Assembly (NCBI GenBank): GCA_018806915.1
Contig: JAGKQI010000096.1
Coordinates: 1,240,001-1,304,000, forward strand
Source of the DNA: Phytophthora colocasiae
Taxonomy: Eukaryota; Oomycota; Peronosporomycetes; Peronosporales; Peronosporaceae
Reading direction: 5' to 3'
Length of the DNA: 64,000 nucleotides
The notes under the pieces were generated by a model, which saw only the letters and a list, made by a program, of their open reading frames with translations, searched no databases and was not told the DNA's origin. The position numbers were made by a program, and so were the translations under genes. Of this stretch, positions 33,613 through 43,680 are shown piece by piece (position 1 is the first letter of the stretch; every line of letters begins with the position of its first letter).

Positions 33613-35517
33613 CTATGTGGTAGTAGCATTGCTGCTACCTGTTCGCTGCCAATCGGCCCCTAGAAAAGTTGTGTACATGCAGTTTTCACTCTTCTTGACG
33701 ACATTCCCGTCTCGGTACACGAGATCGAAACCCCCGACATGTTCACGGACGACCCCTTCTGGTTTTCTGTTTTAATACAATCAGATTCTGAGTAATTCAT
33801 TTGCTCAGCGTTGGTGAAGACACACCTGTTTTCGAGATCGATGATATTAAGCATATCGTTGAGCATGCCGCACTTGAGTTGGTAGTCTGATGAGGTGTTG
33901 GCTGATAGCTGCACGACAAGAACGTTTTAGTTTTTCAGATGCGAAAAGCCAAATGCTACGTACCGAGGGCGATGCATTCACCTCGAGCAGCCATGGTTTG
34001 AGGTTTTCGTCAATCATTACATCGTAGCCGTACAGCTCGAAGCAGTGTTTGTCATTCATGATAATCTTTTCAACACTGCAAAATAGAGAAAGCACCGGAG
34101 TTAGTTCATAGCAATACTGTCCATGAAGAAACACCAGGTTAGTCATAACGTACCTCAGCAGCGACTTGATGATGACAAGCTGAATCTCGTAAAAGAGTTT
34201 GTTGGTACGTTCAGGACCGTGCTTCGACATCATGTACAGCTTCAAGTTACGCAGATCCCATTTGCCACCATGCTGGTAGTTGAACACAAGAATTTGTGAT
34301 AAAACGTTAATTAGCACCCGAAGCATTTGCAAATGATCCGGTTGGTGGCGCTTACCTGTTTGTTGTAGTTATCGGAGGTTTTCTGAACAGCGACGTTTGT
34401 GAGGTGAATGAAAGAGTTGGCGATGTCGCTATGGTTGTTTGAATAGCGCGAATTCGTGAACCGTGCAAACCCACCACGAAAGAGATAGATCTCCAGTGGG
34501 AAGAACGACGGTACAAGAGCGTACAGACGTAGATCGAATTTCTTCCCTCCGACAAGGTACGGGTTCGAGATGTAGCGTTGCACCACGTATGTTTCAACCT
34601 GTTGATTCTCAGGTCTCCAGCGGAAGTCTGTTCGCCAGTCACTGATCTGACTTAGCTTCGTGAACAGGAAAATGCCTTTACCTTGAGCTCTAGTTTTGAG
34701 AACAACAGAAAAATGTTAGCAATATGGCGAGGAAGCATTTCCTGTCATAGCGCCACTTACTTGCCGATAGGCTTCATGATCCAGACCCCCTGGTTCCGCT
34801 TGAACTCTTCCACGAAAATGGCATACTCCCCCGGAAGAATGTATGTAACAGGAAAGAAGTTGTAGGAGCCTAGCACCATATCGAGTTCGCTGACTGTAGC
34901 ATCTTCCGACCTAGATCAGATAATTTTCTGTAAATATCGGCAATTATCTCTCGGTCGTGGACATGCGCACCTCGCTTTCTTGTCCATTTGTCGCTTTGCT
35001 CGTTTCAGATTCTTGATAAGCAAATCTTTCCTACACAACTACAGCACCGAAAAGTTAAATGTGAAGACATTCTAACAGACTCATTACCAAGCGGCGAGAG
35101 TACCTCTCGTCCATTTCGATAATGATTCACTCGCTGGCTGTTTTCAAGATGCACAGTGTCCAGTAGATCGTAAATGTATTCGCGATCAGCCCAGTAAAAG
35201 TCCCAATCATTGTCCGTTGTCTCCTTCCACCCACGACGCAGTAGCGTGTCGTAAATGGTGTTTCGAAACGTAGTTTTGAATCGCATCACACTGTTAGTGT
35301 TGCTACCTGCGGCGCCACCACTGTTCACCCCGTTTTTCCCTTTTGCCCCATTACCAGAAACGGTCGAGCTAGATCCTGACGCCAAATTGGACCCCTGACG
35401 AGGTTGGGGTGAATTGCTTAGCTCACTTCCGCTGCGGATTCGTGTGGCCCTCGAGGAAACAGTGTTCCCGCCAGCACTGGACGGGGCCCCATCAGTTTTC
35501 TTGTCCGCAATTGGCAT
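33613..35517 (-). CDS. TTLL9: TTLL9-like tubulin polyglutamylase (TTL domain)
   Basis: The product should add glutamate chains to tubulin in the flagellar axoneme, which fits a zoospore-forming organism. The probable start is ATG 35517; the reading frame upstream has only GTG. Exons are about 35517-35088, 35030-34971, 34910-34761, 34689-34356, 34272-34154, 34075-33964, 33908-33826 and 33766-33613. TTL motifs in order: [29 protein letters not shown] (ATP site), [60 protein letters not shown], and a C-terminal [10 protein letters not shown] block typical of TTLL9. One junction (35088/35030) is off by one base in my model, so that exon border is wrong or unusual. The remaining junctions are in phase. 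Confidence 0.88.
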
Positions 35518-35695
35518 CGTATGCGGTTTGTTGTTTCCTCGATCTTCAGGCACAAGCGGTTTCTGCTTCTCGACTGTTCAACTTCACCAGATATGCAGTA
35601 CCAGATATATTTTAGCATAGTTTCCGTGTTCATGATGTACCAAGTGGATCTTCATCTTACTGCTCGATACGCTGCTTATCGACAATTACAGTCGG

Positions 35696-36434
35696 TCACG
35701 TGTATTTGACGCCGCCCATGAATGTTCGCGGGTCTGGTGCAGCACCATTGAACTCAGCATTGGAGAAATCGAAGCCTGGGTTTTCCTCCTGGAAGCGCTC
35801 CAGCATCATTTGCTGTTTGGTAGCTTCCTGCTGCATGGGATCCAACTGTACAAAGCCAAAACACCGCTGTAGTGAGCAAGACATTCCAGTGTTTGTTAAG
35901 AGCAACAACCGTCAACAAACCTCGCCATGCCCAGCAAATACACTAGGCCAGATAAATCCTTTCTTCATTTTCTGCAAGTTAATATTCAACTCTCCAGAAT
36001 CTGCACCAAAAAACAGCACACAAGATAATTATACTAGTAGTGGCTACTGTCAGACACGCAGCATTGACTAACTTACCCAACATCCAGTAGCTTTCAGCGA
36101 CCACCACGGAGCTCATAAGATCGTGCTGAAGATATTAAACCAAGGTTGGACTAAAATGAATTATCGATAATAAATAGCAAATGTGCGTACATTGAGGAAC
36201 TTGTCCGTGACGCCACGTAGGCCCAGCGTCACGTGGTTGGTAGTGATATCGCATTGAATCTGTTGTGCGGTGATGCCAGGCGGAGGTTTGATGAAGACGT
36301 TAACCTCCTCCATTGACTGCTCCCACTCATAGACAACACGACCTGCAACAAGGCTATTAGTATAGCCGAAATGTAGAGCAGCAATTGCGCAGCTCACCTT
36401 CATGCTTGAAGGCGCGGCGCTGGCTGGTCGTCAT
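35696..36434 (-). CDS. NUDCD2: NudC domain-containing protein 2-like co-chaperone
   Basis: Five exons, 36434-36398, 36342-36191, 36125-36077, 36000-35921 and 35845-35696, are all in phase and give 155 residues, the normal NUDCD2 size. The CS (p23-like) domain covers about residues 14-105: [49 protein letters not shown]. The C-terminal helix ([20 protein letters not shown]) and the [10 protein letters not shown] tail match the family. NudC-like proteins assist Hsp90 clients and dynein-LIS1 function in the cytosol. The short 36435-36644 gap to the next gene holds its promoter. Confidence 0.9.
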
Positions 36435-36644
36435 GGTCTTCAATAATGCGATCTGTACACTTGTGAGTCGTACTTAGCAAAGCACCATGCAAAACCTTAG
36501 GTACGTTTACTGTACTATATCTTGCTACTGTTGTTGCAGTGAATATACTTCGAAGTAATTTGCAACGATGGTTTTCCATACGCCACCTAAGCTAGCTGGT
36601 TCGAGGCTGTTCACTCTTAAGAAGAATGCTCAGCCAGATTGGCC

Positions 36645-38057
36645 TTAGCCAAAGAACAGAAAGATCTTCAGTCGCTGGCAGCATTCATCACTTACGAGAC
36701 GGAGGCTACCACAGTCCAGTAACAGGTTCTGCGCAGCGACTAGTAGTTCAGTCATGTTAGCTCTGTCCACTGCAGCCTCCGTGAGCCCGACTTTTCTACA
36801 AGTTGCCACACGAGCTTCTCCAAACTGGTCGTTAATGTAACCAGAGAACCCGAGCTTCTCTTCCACCGACCAGCGAGTAAACACGCTGGAGCGCATTTGA
36901 GGCTCCGAAATACGGTTATTGCCGAGCTGTAGACTACCCACACCACGAGTAGCTCCTGCAGACTCGTCCTCATCGCTGCCACGTTCATGTCGGTGCGGTT
37001 CTATGGACCGCCGCTGCATTCGTGCCCGACGACGCACAAGCGACTTGTAGGCATCTGTCTGGCCTACCAACCGCTCCACTAGTTCGTCCAAAGCGCGATT
37101 GCGCACAGGCATAGTCTTCACAATGTTACGGCACTCGGGACAGGACAGAGAGTTACGGAACCAGGTGCTAATACAGAATCCACAGAAAGTATGAGAGCAC
37201 GGCAAGGTCGCGCTGCTGTGGAAGTAGTCCAGACACACAGGACACATCATCAGCCGTTCGCGCTCTTCCTTCTCGGTCTCTCGGGCTCTCTTCGCAGCAA
37301 TGCTGGACTCTCCTTCAATTGCAGCTGCTTCCTCCTCAATCGCACCACCGCGGCGTGAACGTTTTCTCTGCTGGCTATTTGGCGTGCTGTGCTGTTTGTT
37401 CTTCTCTACATTCTCACGTTCCATTGATGATTTACTTGGACTGCTACGACTCCGCTTCTGGGAAAGATTCTGTGGCGGCGGAGTCATCATGTTTGCATCA
37501 CTATTGGGCGTACCCACCAGTGGCCGACAACCTGTTCTTGTGAGTGCAGGACTTCCAGAAATGGTCACGGCTGATCTTCCAAAACCCGTAGAAGCCGCCA
37601 ATGCATTTGTTATCACGGTTCGTCGAGGTAAACGGCGCGGCGACGGAGTTTGAGCTGTTGACCTACGGTGCAATGGAGCTGGTGGTGGTGCCATTGGACG
37701 TGTCAGTGCCTTGATTATAATTCGTGAGCGTGTTGTATCTGAAAATTGGATCAGGAACCGCACACATTGCCTCATGGATGACGCCAGCACTACCTCGTCG
37801 CCATCATGGAGCTCTTGGTTTCCTCCTTTAGGAATCTCCACGCCGTTCACTGCTGTACCGTTCATGGTATCAAGATCGTAAATCAGCCAACGCTTAGAAG
37901 AATTGCCCAGCGCCTCAGTCAGAGGTACGAAACCCACATGGCGTTTACTGACTGTTCGTGTTTCCTCAGACGTGGTGATGCTGACCTCGCAGCCACGACT
38001 GCGGCCTACACAGAAGGAGGCATCAAATTCCCACGAGTCCATCGAGGTGTCGAGCAT
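36645..38057 (-). CDS. FHA-RING E3 ubiquitin ligase, CHFR/RNF8-like
   Basis: From ATG 38057 the frame gives 470 residues. An FHA phosphothreonine-binding domain lies at about 15-105 (CVGRSRGCEVSI, VSKRH, DTMNGTAVNGVEI, HDGDEVVL). A Ser/Pro/Arg-rich linker with basic stretches follows. The C3HC4 RING at about 272-315 reads CPVCLDYF...CSHTFCGFCISTWF...CPECR. The C-terminal 100 residues have no recognised domain, and I see no PBZ finger of the CHFR type. The sequence just upstream (AHPRLFNVNQS) looks like the missing first FHA strand and follows an AAACAG splice acceptor, so a short 5' exon probably exists. FHA-RING ligases act in DNA-damage or mitotic checkpoints. Confidence 0.85.
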   Translation of the reverse strand: MLDTSMDSWEFDASFCVGRSRGCEVSITTSEETRTVSKRHVGFVPLTEALGNSSKRWLIYDLDTMNGTAVNGVEIPKGGNQELHDGDEVVLASSMRQCVRFLIQFSDTTRSRIIIKALTRPMAPPPAPLHRRSTAQTPSPRRLPRRTVITNALAASTGFGRSAVTISGSPALTRTGCRPLVGTPNSDANMMTPPPQNLSQKRSRSSPSKSSMERENVEKNKQHSTPNSQQRKRSRRGGAIEEEAAAIEGESSIAAKRARETEKEERERLMMCPVCLDYFHSSATLPCSHTFCGFCISTWFRNSLSCPECRNIVKTMPVRNRALDELVERLVGQTDAYKSLVRRRARMQRRSIEPHRHERGSDEDESAGATRGVGSLQLGNNRISEPQMRSSVFTRWSVEEKLGFSGYINDQFGEARVATCRKVGLTEAAVDRANMTELLVAAQNLLLDCGSLRLVSDECCQRLKIFLFFG

Positions 38058-38756
38058 ACTTTGGTTGACGTTGAAGAGCCTGGGATGAGCTGTTTAAGCA
38101 GGTATCAGAGTATAGAGGGTCTCCTAGTCTTGAAGGGAAAGCGTTTGTCTTCGTAGTCGTCGCGCTGGTAACGATAACAGAGTGACACAGAATCCGATAG
38201 ATAGACGACGGAGGAGGGGGATGTCTTGTACGACGCGTACGAAAAAGCTATCGAGAAAGGAGGTCGTGGGCGAGCAGAAGCTGGAAGGCGGGACAGCTGT
38301 GACTGAGTCGTCGCGTTTGAATTTTGGAGAGTTTTAACCAATGGGAGACTGATATGTTTGTGGTTGGATGAAATCGAGCGATGCCTGTAGATTTGGGTAC
38401 AAACTATTCTAATTTAGAGTGATTGATAATAATTTATTGCTGAAACAAGGTCTTCAGCTTTACGAATTTACTAAATATAAAGCATATATTATAATATAGA
38501 ATTTAAAAATATTCTACACCAGAGGCTTTATCCACGTGATCTTATCAACCTTGTCACTTTACCTCCTCCCTTCTTTTAGCCGAGTCAATATCAACCTGCA
38601 GGTCTGCGATCAGAAAGCTTTTCGCCTTGCAAGGTTGCCACTGCCACTGCGTGTTGGTTCTCTTCATCTTCGTCTCGTCGCGCTGTCGTCATAACTATAA
38701 CCTAGTTTTGCCCCTTAACTCTTTAAGCAAGAACACAAGGTAGAAAGATCTCGAAC
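38058..38756. other. divergent intergenic region with presumed 5' exon and promoters
   Basis: About 700 bp lie between the FHA-RING gene on the minus strand and cullin-1 on the plus strand. The minus-strand frame at 38341-38105 (79 codons) has no recognisable domain and is probably 5' UTR. 38380-38530 is AT-rich (TATATTATAATATAG). I saw no RNA gene. Confidence 0.4.
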
Positions 38757-41003
38757 ATGAGTGGGAAGAACATGATCACGCTCGAGGAAGGCTGGGACCA
38801 AGAAATTAAACCCAAGGCCATTGACGTGCTGCTGGACATCCTCGACAAGGGTTTCGAACAGGTGAAGGTGTCGCCCTTCCCGCCTAACGCTTTCATGCCC
38901 ATCTACACCACGTGCTACAATATGTGCACGCAACGTTCGCCCTACAACTTCTCGGAACAGCTCTACGACCGTCACGGCCAGACTTTCGACACATATCTGG
39001 AACAGAAGGTGCTTCCCAGTCTGGAACAGGCGCACGATGAGTTCTTCCTGCAGGAGCTCGTCAAGCGCTGGACCAATCACAAGCTCATGATGAAGTGGAT
39101 GAGCCGCTTCTTCATGTACCTCGACCGCTACTATGTCAAGCACCACTCGTTGCCGACGCTGGACGATGCTGGACTGCAGAGCTTTGATCGTATGGTCTTC
39201 CAAAAGGTCAAGGTTCGTGTCAAGGACGCTATGATTGAGCTCATTGAAAAGGAACGCAACGGAGAGATCATTGACACGACGCTCATGAAGAACTGTGTTG
39301 AGATTTTCGAGGTTATGGGTATGAAGTCACTCGACGTCTATCAGAGCTGTCTGGAGGCCGACCTCGTGTCTACCAGTGCTGTGTACTACGAGCGCAAGTC
39401 CAAGGGATGGCTCAGTGAAGACTCGACCCCCGTTTACCTCCAGAAAGTTGAGGAGGCGCTGCAGAGCGAGCGTAGTCGTGTGCACACATATCTACACAAG
39501 TCTACGGAGCCTAAGCTTGTGAAGAAACTGGAGAGTGTGCTGCTTGAAGCGGCCCAGAAGGAGCTTATTGAAAGAGAAAACTCCGGTGTCATTGCGCTAT
39601 TGAAAAATGACAAGCTTGAGGACCTGGCACGGATGTACCGCCTGTTTGCTCGTCTGAAGAACGGACTTGAGCCGATTGCGGACCTAGTGCAGCAGCACAT
39701 TACGGCCGTGGGTAATGATATTGTGGCTAAACGCGCCAATGCCGTCGCATCAGGCAACGTGCGTGACCCCAGCTCGGACCCGACGTTTATTAAGGATATT
39801 CTTGCTATCCACGACAAGTTCCGCAGCATTGTCAACGAACAGTTTGCAGGTAACTCGCTGTTTCAGAAGGCTTTGAAGGAAGCTTTTGTCGAGTTCGTGA
39901 ACAAGGACGTTGGGCCAGACAGTTCGGCAAAACTGATGAGTACGTTTTGCGACCGTATCCTTAAGACTGGTGGCGAGAAGCTTAGTGACGAGCAGGTGGA
40001 AGACTACCTGGAGAAGGTTGTTTTCGTGTTTTCGTATCTTACGGACAAGGATCTCTTCGCTGAAATCTACCGTAACCAGCTTGCCAAGCGTTTGCTGAAT
40101 CAACGATCTGCTTCTGCCGATGCTGAGGTGCTAATGATTGGTAAGCTGAAGCTGCGCTGTGGTGCCCAGTTCACGGGTAAGATGGAGGGAATGATGAATG
40201 ACCTGGCTATTGGCAGTGATCACCACCAGGAATTTGAGGGCTTCTTGAAGAAACAACGTGAAAGCGATCCGAACGAAGCTGCCTTGAACCTCGACTTCAG
40301 CGTGCAAGTGCTGACAACCGGTTACTGGCCGTCGTACCGTATTCTGGAGGTCACGATGCCGCCGCTCATGGTCCGATGCATGAACCTCTTTAAGGTGTAC
40401 TACGACACGAAAACGAGCCATCGTCGATTGCAGTGGGTGCACTCACTGGGTAATGCGACCATCCGCGCCAATTTCCCTAAGAAGAAATGGTATGATCTGC
40501 AGGTGACGACTTTGCAAGCTGTGGCGCTACTGCTGTTTAATGAAGGCGAGGGTGCACTTTCGTTCGAGGCTGTGCGCGAGTCATTGAACCTTACTGTTGA
40601 TGTCGTGAAACGTATTATGCACTCGCTTTCATGCGGCAAGTACGAGCTCCTGACAAAGACTCCTGCTGGCAAGACTATCTCGACCAGCGATCAGTTCGCC
40701 ATTAACAAGACATTTGCTTCACCGATGCGTAAGCTGCGTATCCCTATGGCTTCTCTGGAGGAAAGCCATAGCCAGAAGAACGTGGAAGAGGATCGTAGTA
40801 TCGCCATTGAAGCTGCAATTGTGCGTATCATGAAGGCGCGCAAAACGCTTCAGCACCAGCAGCTTATCTCAGAGGTTTTGAGCCAGTTGGCGTTCTTCAA
40901 GCCTAACCTGAAGGTTATCAAGCGTCGTATCGAGGCTCTTATCGACCGCGAGTACCTCGAGCGTGACCCCGATCAAGCCAACACGTACCGCTACCTCGCA
41001 TAA
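38757..41003 (+). CDS. CUL1: cullin-1, scaffold of SCF ubiquitin ligases
   Basis: This is a single intronless exon of 748 residues, a normal length for CUL1. The N-terminal repeats carry CUL1-type sequence: LEEGWDQEIKPKAIDVL, YTTCYNMCTQRSPYNFSEQLYD, ELVKRWTNHKLMMKWMSRFFMYLDRYYV, matching the Skp1-binding face. The cullin homology domain follows (LTTGYWPSYRILEVTMPP and downstream). The C-terminal winged helix holds the neddylation lysine in IVRIMKARKTLQHQQL, and the protein ends DPDQANTYRYLA as is canonical. With Skp1, Rbx1 and F-box proteins it ubiquitinates substrates in cytosol and nucleus. Absence of introns fits a highly expressed gene. Confidence 0.95.
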   Translation: MSGKNMITLEEGWDQEIKPKAIDVLLDILDKGFEQVKVSPFPPNAFMPIYTTCYNMCTQRSPYNFSEQLYDRHGQTFDTYLEQKVLPSLEQAHDEFFLQELVKRWTNHKLMMKWMSRFFMYLDRYYVKHHSLPTLDDAGLQSFDRMVFQKVKVRVKDAMIELIEKERNGEIIDTTLMKNCVEIFEVMGMKSLDVYQSCLEADLVSTSAVYYERKSKGWLSEDSTPVYLQKVEEALQSERSRVHTYLHKSTEPKLVKKLESVLLEAAQKELIERENSGVIALLKNDKLEDLARMYRLFARLKNGLEPIADLVQQHITAVGNDIVAKRANAVASGNVRDPSSDPTFIKDILAIHDKFRSIVNEQFAGNSLFQKALKEAFVEFVNKDVGPDSSAKLMSTFCDRILKTGGEKLSDEQVEDYLEKVVFVFSYLTDKDLFAEIYRNQLAKRLLNQRSASADAEVLMIGKLKLRCGAQFTGKMEGMMNDLAIGSDHHQEFEGFLKKQRESDPNEAALNLDFSVQVLTTGYWPSYRILEVTMPPLMVRCMNLFKVYYDTKTSHRRLQWVHSLGNATIRANFPKKKWYDLQVTTLQAVALLLFNEGEGALSFEAVRESLNLTVDVVKRIMHSLSCGKYELLTKTPAGKTISTSDQFAINKTFASPMRKLRIPMASLEESHSQKNVEEDRSIAIEAAIVRIMKARKTLQHQQLISEVLSQLAFFKPNLKVIKRRIEALIDREYLERDPDQANTYRYLA

Positions 41004-41189
41004 GCTACTCATCGACTGCAGGTTTTCCGCATGGGATAACCAGGAACAGGTCGATTTATGGTGCAATAAAGGTGTCGTTTGTCATATCATTGCTGGTGCT
41101 GCCTCCTCATCTGTAACGTGACTAAACGATTCGATGCGTCAAATCAAAGTGGTCGACTGGGCTGTGTATTACAGTGTCGATATCCTTCT

Positions 41190-42919
41190 CTACTTCTTAA
41201 AGAACCGGTTGAGTGCCGTGGGCGCACTTTCAGCCTTCTCCTTCCACTCGCGTTGCTGCTCCTGTCGCTCTTTGCGTTTCTCCTTGTTGGCCAATTGCTG
41301 ACGGAACTGCTGCTTCTGTGCATCAACGACGTTCTGCTGTTTCTTGCGCAATCGCCGAGACGGACGGTTCTTACCACGCATCTTCTTCTTGGGCTTCTTG
41401 GCGCTGCCATCACCGTTGGCACGCTGCATCTGGTAAATCTTCTTCTCCTGCTCCTCGGCCGGGTCCATGTCAACACGACCGATGGTGTTCGGGTCGAGCG
41501 TGATCATCTCCGGACGAATCTTCTCCAGCAACGAGCGCACTTCCGACTCATCGCGTTGCTTGTGGTTCTCGTACGGGTTAGCCTCGTACGTGTCGAAGTT
41601 AGGCTCACCGGCACCAGGAATCACAATTGAGTTGAAGCCTGTAGCGTGGCCAACACCCAGTACATCCTCGAACGGACGGAATGCTAACGAACTAACCGTC
41701 GAACCCGGAATCTGGTATGTCATGTATGGCCGAATTGGCGAGCCTGAGTAGAAGGCATTCTTGAGCACGTGCACGTTCGGACCGAAGCCTAGCGCCACAA
41801 GTCCACGTTGACTCACGCTCATCGTGTTGGCTGCTGCCGTTAGGTAGTAGCTGTTCAGTTCCTGGTACTTGCGCAGGTCGAACACCTTCACTTTTCTATC
41901 GGCACCAGCTGTAACAAGATATTTTCCGCTATTGTCAATGGCCATGGAGCGAACTGGAAAATAACAAACGACAGCCTGATAAGTAAGCTACAGCAATATG
42001 GTAACAAACAATAAGAGACAACACACAACGTACTCGGTCCCTGATGGCACTGCATCTTGACGACAGCTTCCGACATGTTAGGCGTCCAAAGGGTCACAAT
42101 TCCACTAGCATGGCCCAGGTTCACCACAGCGTTCCACGGGTTCAAAGCCATCGTATCACACAGTCCCTGCTTGGTGCGATGCGTAGACACCTGCTTTCCC
42201 TCCGTCACATCGTGGTACGTGAGCAGACCATTGCCACTCACACAAGAGAGCAGGAAGTGGTAGGGTAAAAACTCCATCTTGCGCGGCTCCGGGATGGTGC
42301 GGATGCAATGGGCTTCAGCTCCAGTATTGTCATAAATGAACACGTGCTTCTTTTGCGCTGTAGCGAACAGCGAGTCATTGTGTAGGAAGCTGATGTCACG
42401 CACAAGGTCGTTGGCCTGGAATTCACACGTGAGCTTCATGCGAAGCGCGTCCATTTGAGCCAAGTGACCCTTTTGGCTGCCGAGAAGCATGTTGCGACCG
42501 TTGCGCGTGTATTTAACGCGGTAAGCGCCATAGTCCGGCAGGTCTAGGCTGAATATCTTGCGCGCCGTATTGATGTCAACGTTCTCCGCCAGTTGCTGCT
42601 GTGTAAACTTGTACGTCTTCTCGAGTCCTTCAGCCTCTAAGAATCCAGCCTGATCAGGAAGTAGAATCTCGGACTTGGCAGCAGACTCGGCCGCCAGCTT
42701 TTGCTTCTCATTGGCACGCTGCAGCGAGCCCTTGAGCTTCTTGTCGCGGATGTTGCGAATGCGGCGCTGTGATACACCACCGCTGCGCGTGTACTTGGCC
42801 ACGTGTTTGACCGTCTCCTGCTTGGGTTTGGGAGCAACTTGGCCCAGACGCTTGGGTGCTGCGCGCACCACGCGCTCTACGTCCACCTCCTCGTGCTCCG
42901 AGCCGCTGTAGTCCGCCAT
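41190..42919 (-). CDS. UTP7: UTP7/WDR46 small-subunit processome WD40 protein
   Basis: Two exons, 42919-42034 and 41953-41190, are in phase and give 549 residues. The N-terminus is charged (GGVSQRRIRNIRDKKLKGSL). A WD40 propeller follows, with AYRVKYTRNGRNMLLGSQKGHLA, VRDISFLHNDSLFATAQKKHVFIYD and MAIDNSGKYLVTAGADRKVKVFDLRKYQEL. The BING4-type C-terminal segment reads FRPFEDVLGVGHATGFNSIVIPGAGEPNFDTYEANPYE and GRVDMDP, and the tail is Lys-rich. This module is diagnostic of UTP7/WDR46, a nucleolar component needed for pre-18S rRNA processing with U3 snoRNP. Confidence 0.93.
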
Positions 42920-43680
42920 GTTGCCCCAACAAGATGGAATGGCTGTCGAAGCAACTCAAATAGCAAGACTCAAATGACCAAATGACCAAAGACCAAATTG
43001 CCGTTAAGAGACCCTGTTATTTATTATGATGAAATCCTCGTTCAGGTACCGGTACTACCGGTACTGAAATTGGTCCGGTACTGGTAAATTACCAGTGGTA
43101 CAGTAATAGAAGGCGGTGCACGAGTTAACAAGAGCTATCCGAGTATGTATTAATAAACGGTCAAACACGTTGTCGGGCCTTATTCGAGCGAGGAAACTAA
43201 GGCGTCGACAGTTATCTGCAAACGGCCAGCAGTAGCAGACACATTTCGGTGCCTTACTTAAACCAAAATAAGGAGGGTCAGAGCTTGTAGCCAGAGGCCA
43301 TCGTGTCTTTTGTGCCAGTGCCACTGTTGAAAGCCCCTCTCTTTACGGGTCACAATGTGAATATGCTTTTCAGAACAAAAGTACATGTAATAATTATGTT
43401 TAAGACTCTCAAGTAATCTACGTCCCGAATTAAGTGCACATTCACCTCGTCACATCGCCGTTTTGCCCCACCCCTGCGCTTCCTCACAATCAACCAAGGC
43501 AACAGCGGCTCTCATGCGGGTACGTAGCGACGTCCTAGCGGCTCCCAGAGTCGCTCTCTCCAACTCTCTCCAACCGCTATCGCTAGCTAAACCTTTCGCA
43601 CTCACACCACTCTTTTTCCCGCTTTTCTGTGCGTCTTCTGTGCGTGTCAGCGTCGACTTTTGCGAGGTGGCAGTAGGCAT
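42920..43680. other. intergenic region with a CCGGTACT repeat cluster
   Basis: These 760 bp separate the UTP7 start from the GPCR-INPP4 start. At 43045-43102 several copies of the octamer CCGGTACT and its variants (GGTACCGGTACTACCGG, then GTCCGGTACTGG) form small overlapping palindromes. 43550-43640 is a CT-rich run with repeated CTCTCTCCAACTCTCTCC, suitable as a core promoter or 5' UTR for the downstream gene. No gene is apparent. Confidence 0.5.

Noticed and set aside
38105..38341. 79-codon minus-strand ORF upstream of the FHA-RING gene
   Set aside because: Low-complexity Ser/Arg/Pro composition and no in-frame splice donor linking it to the FHA exon; more likely 5' UTR.
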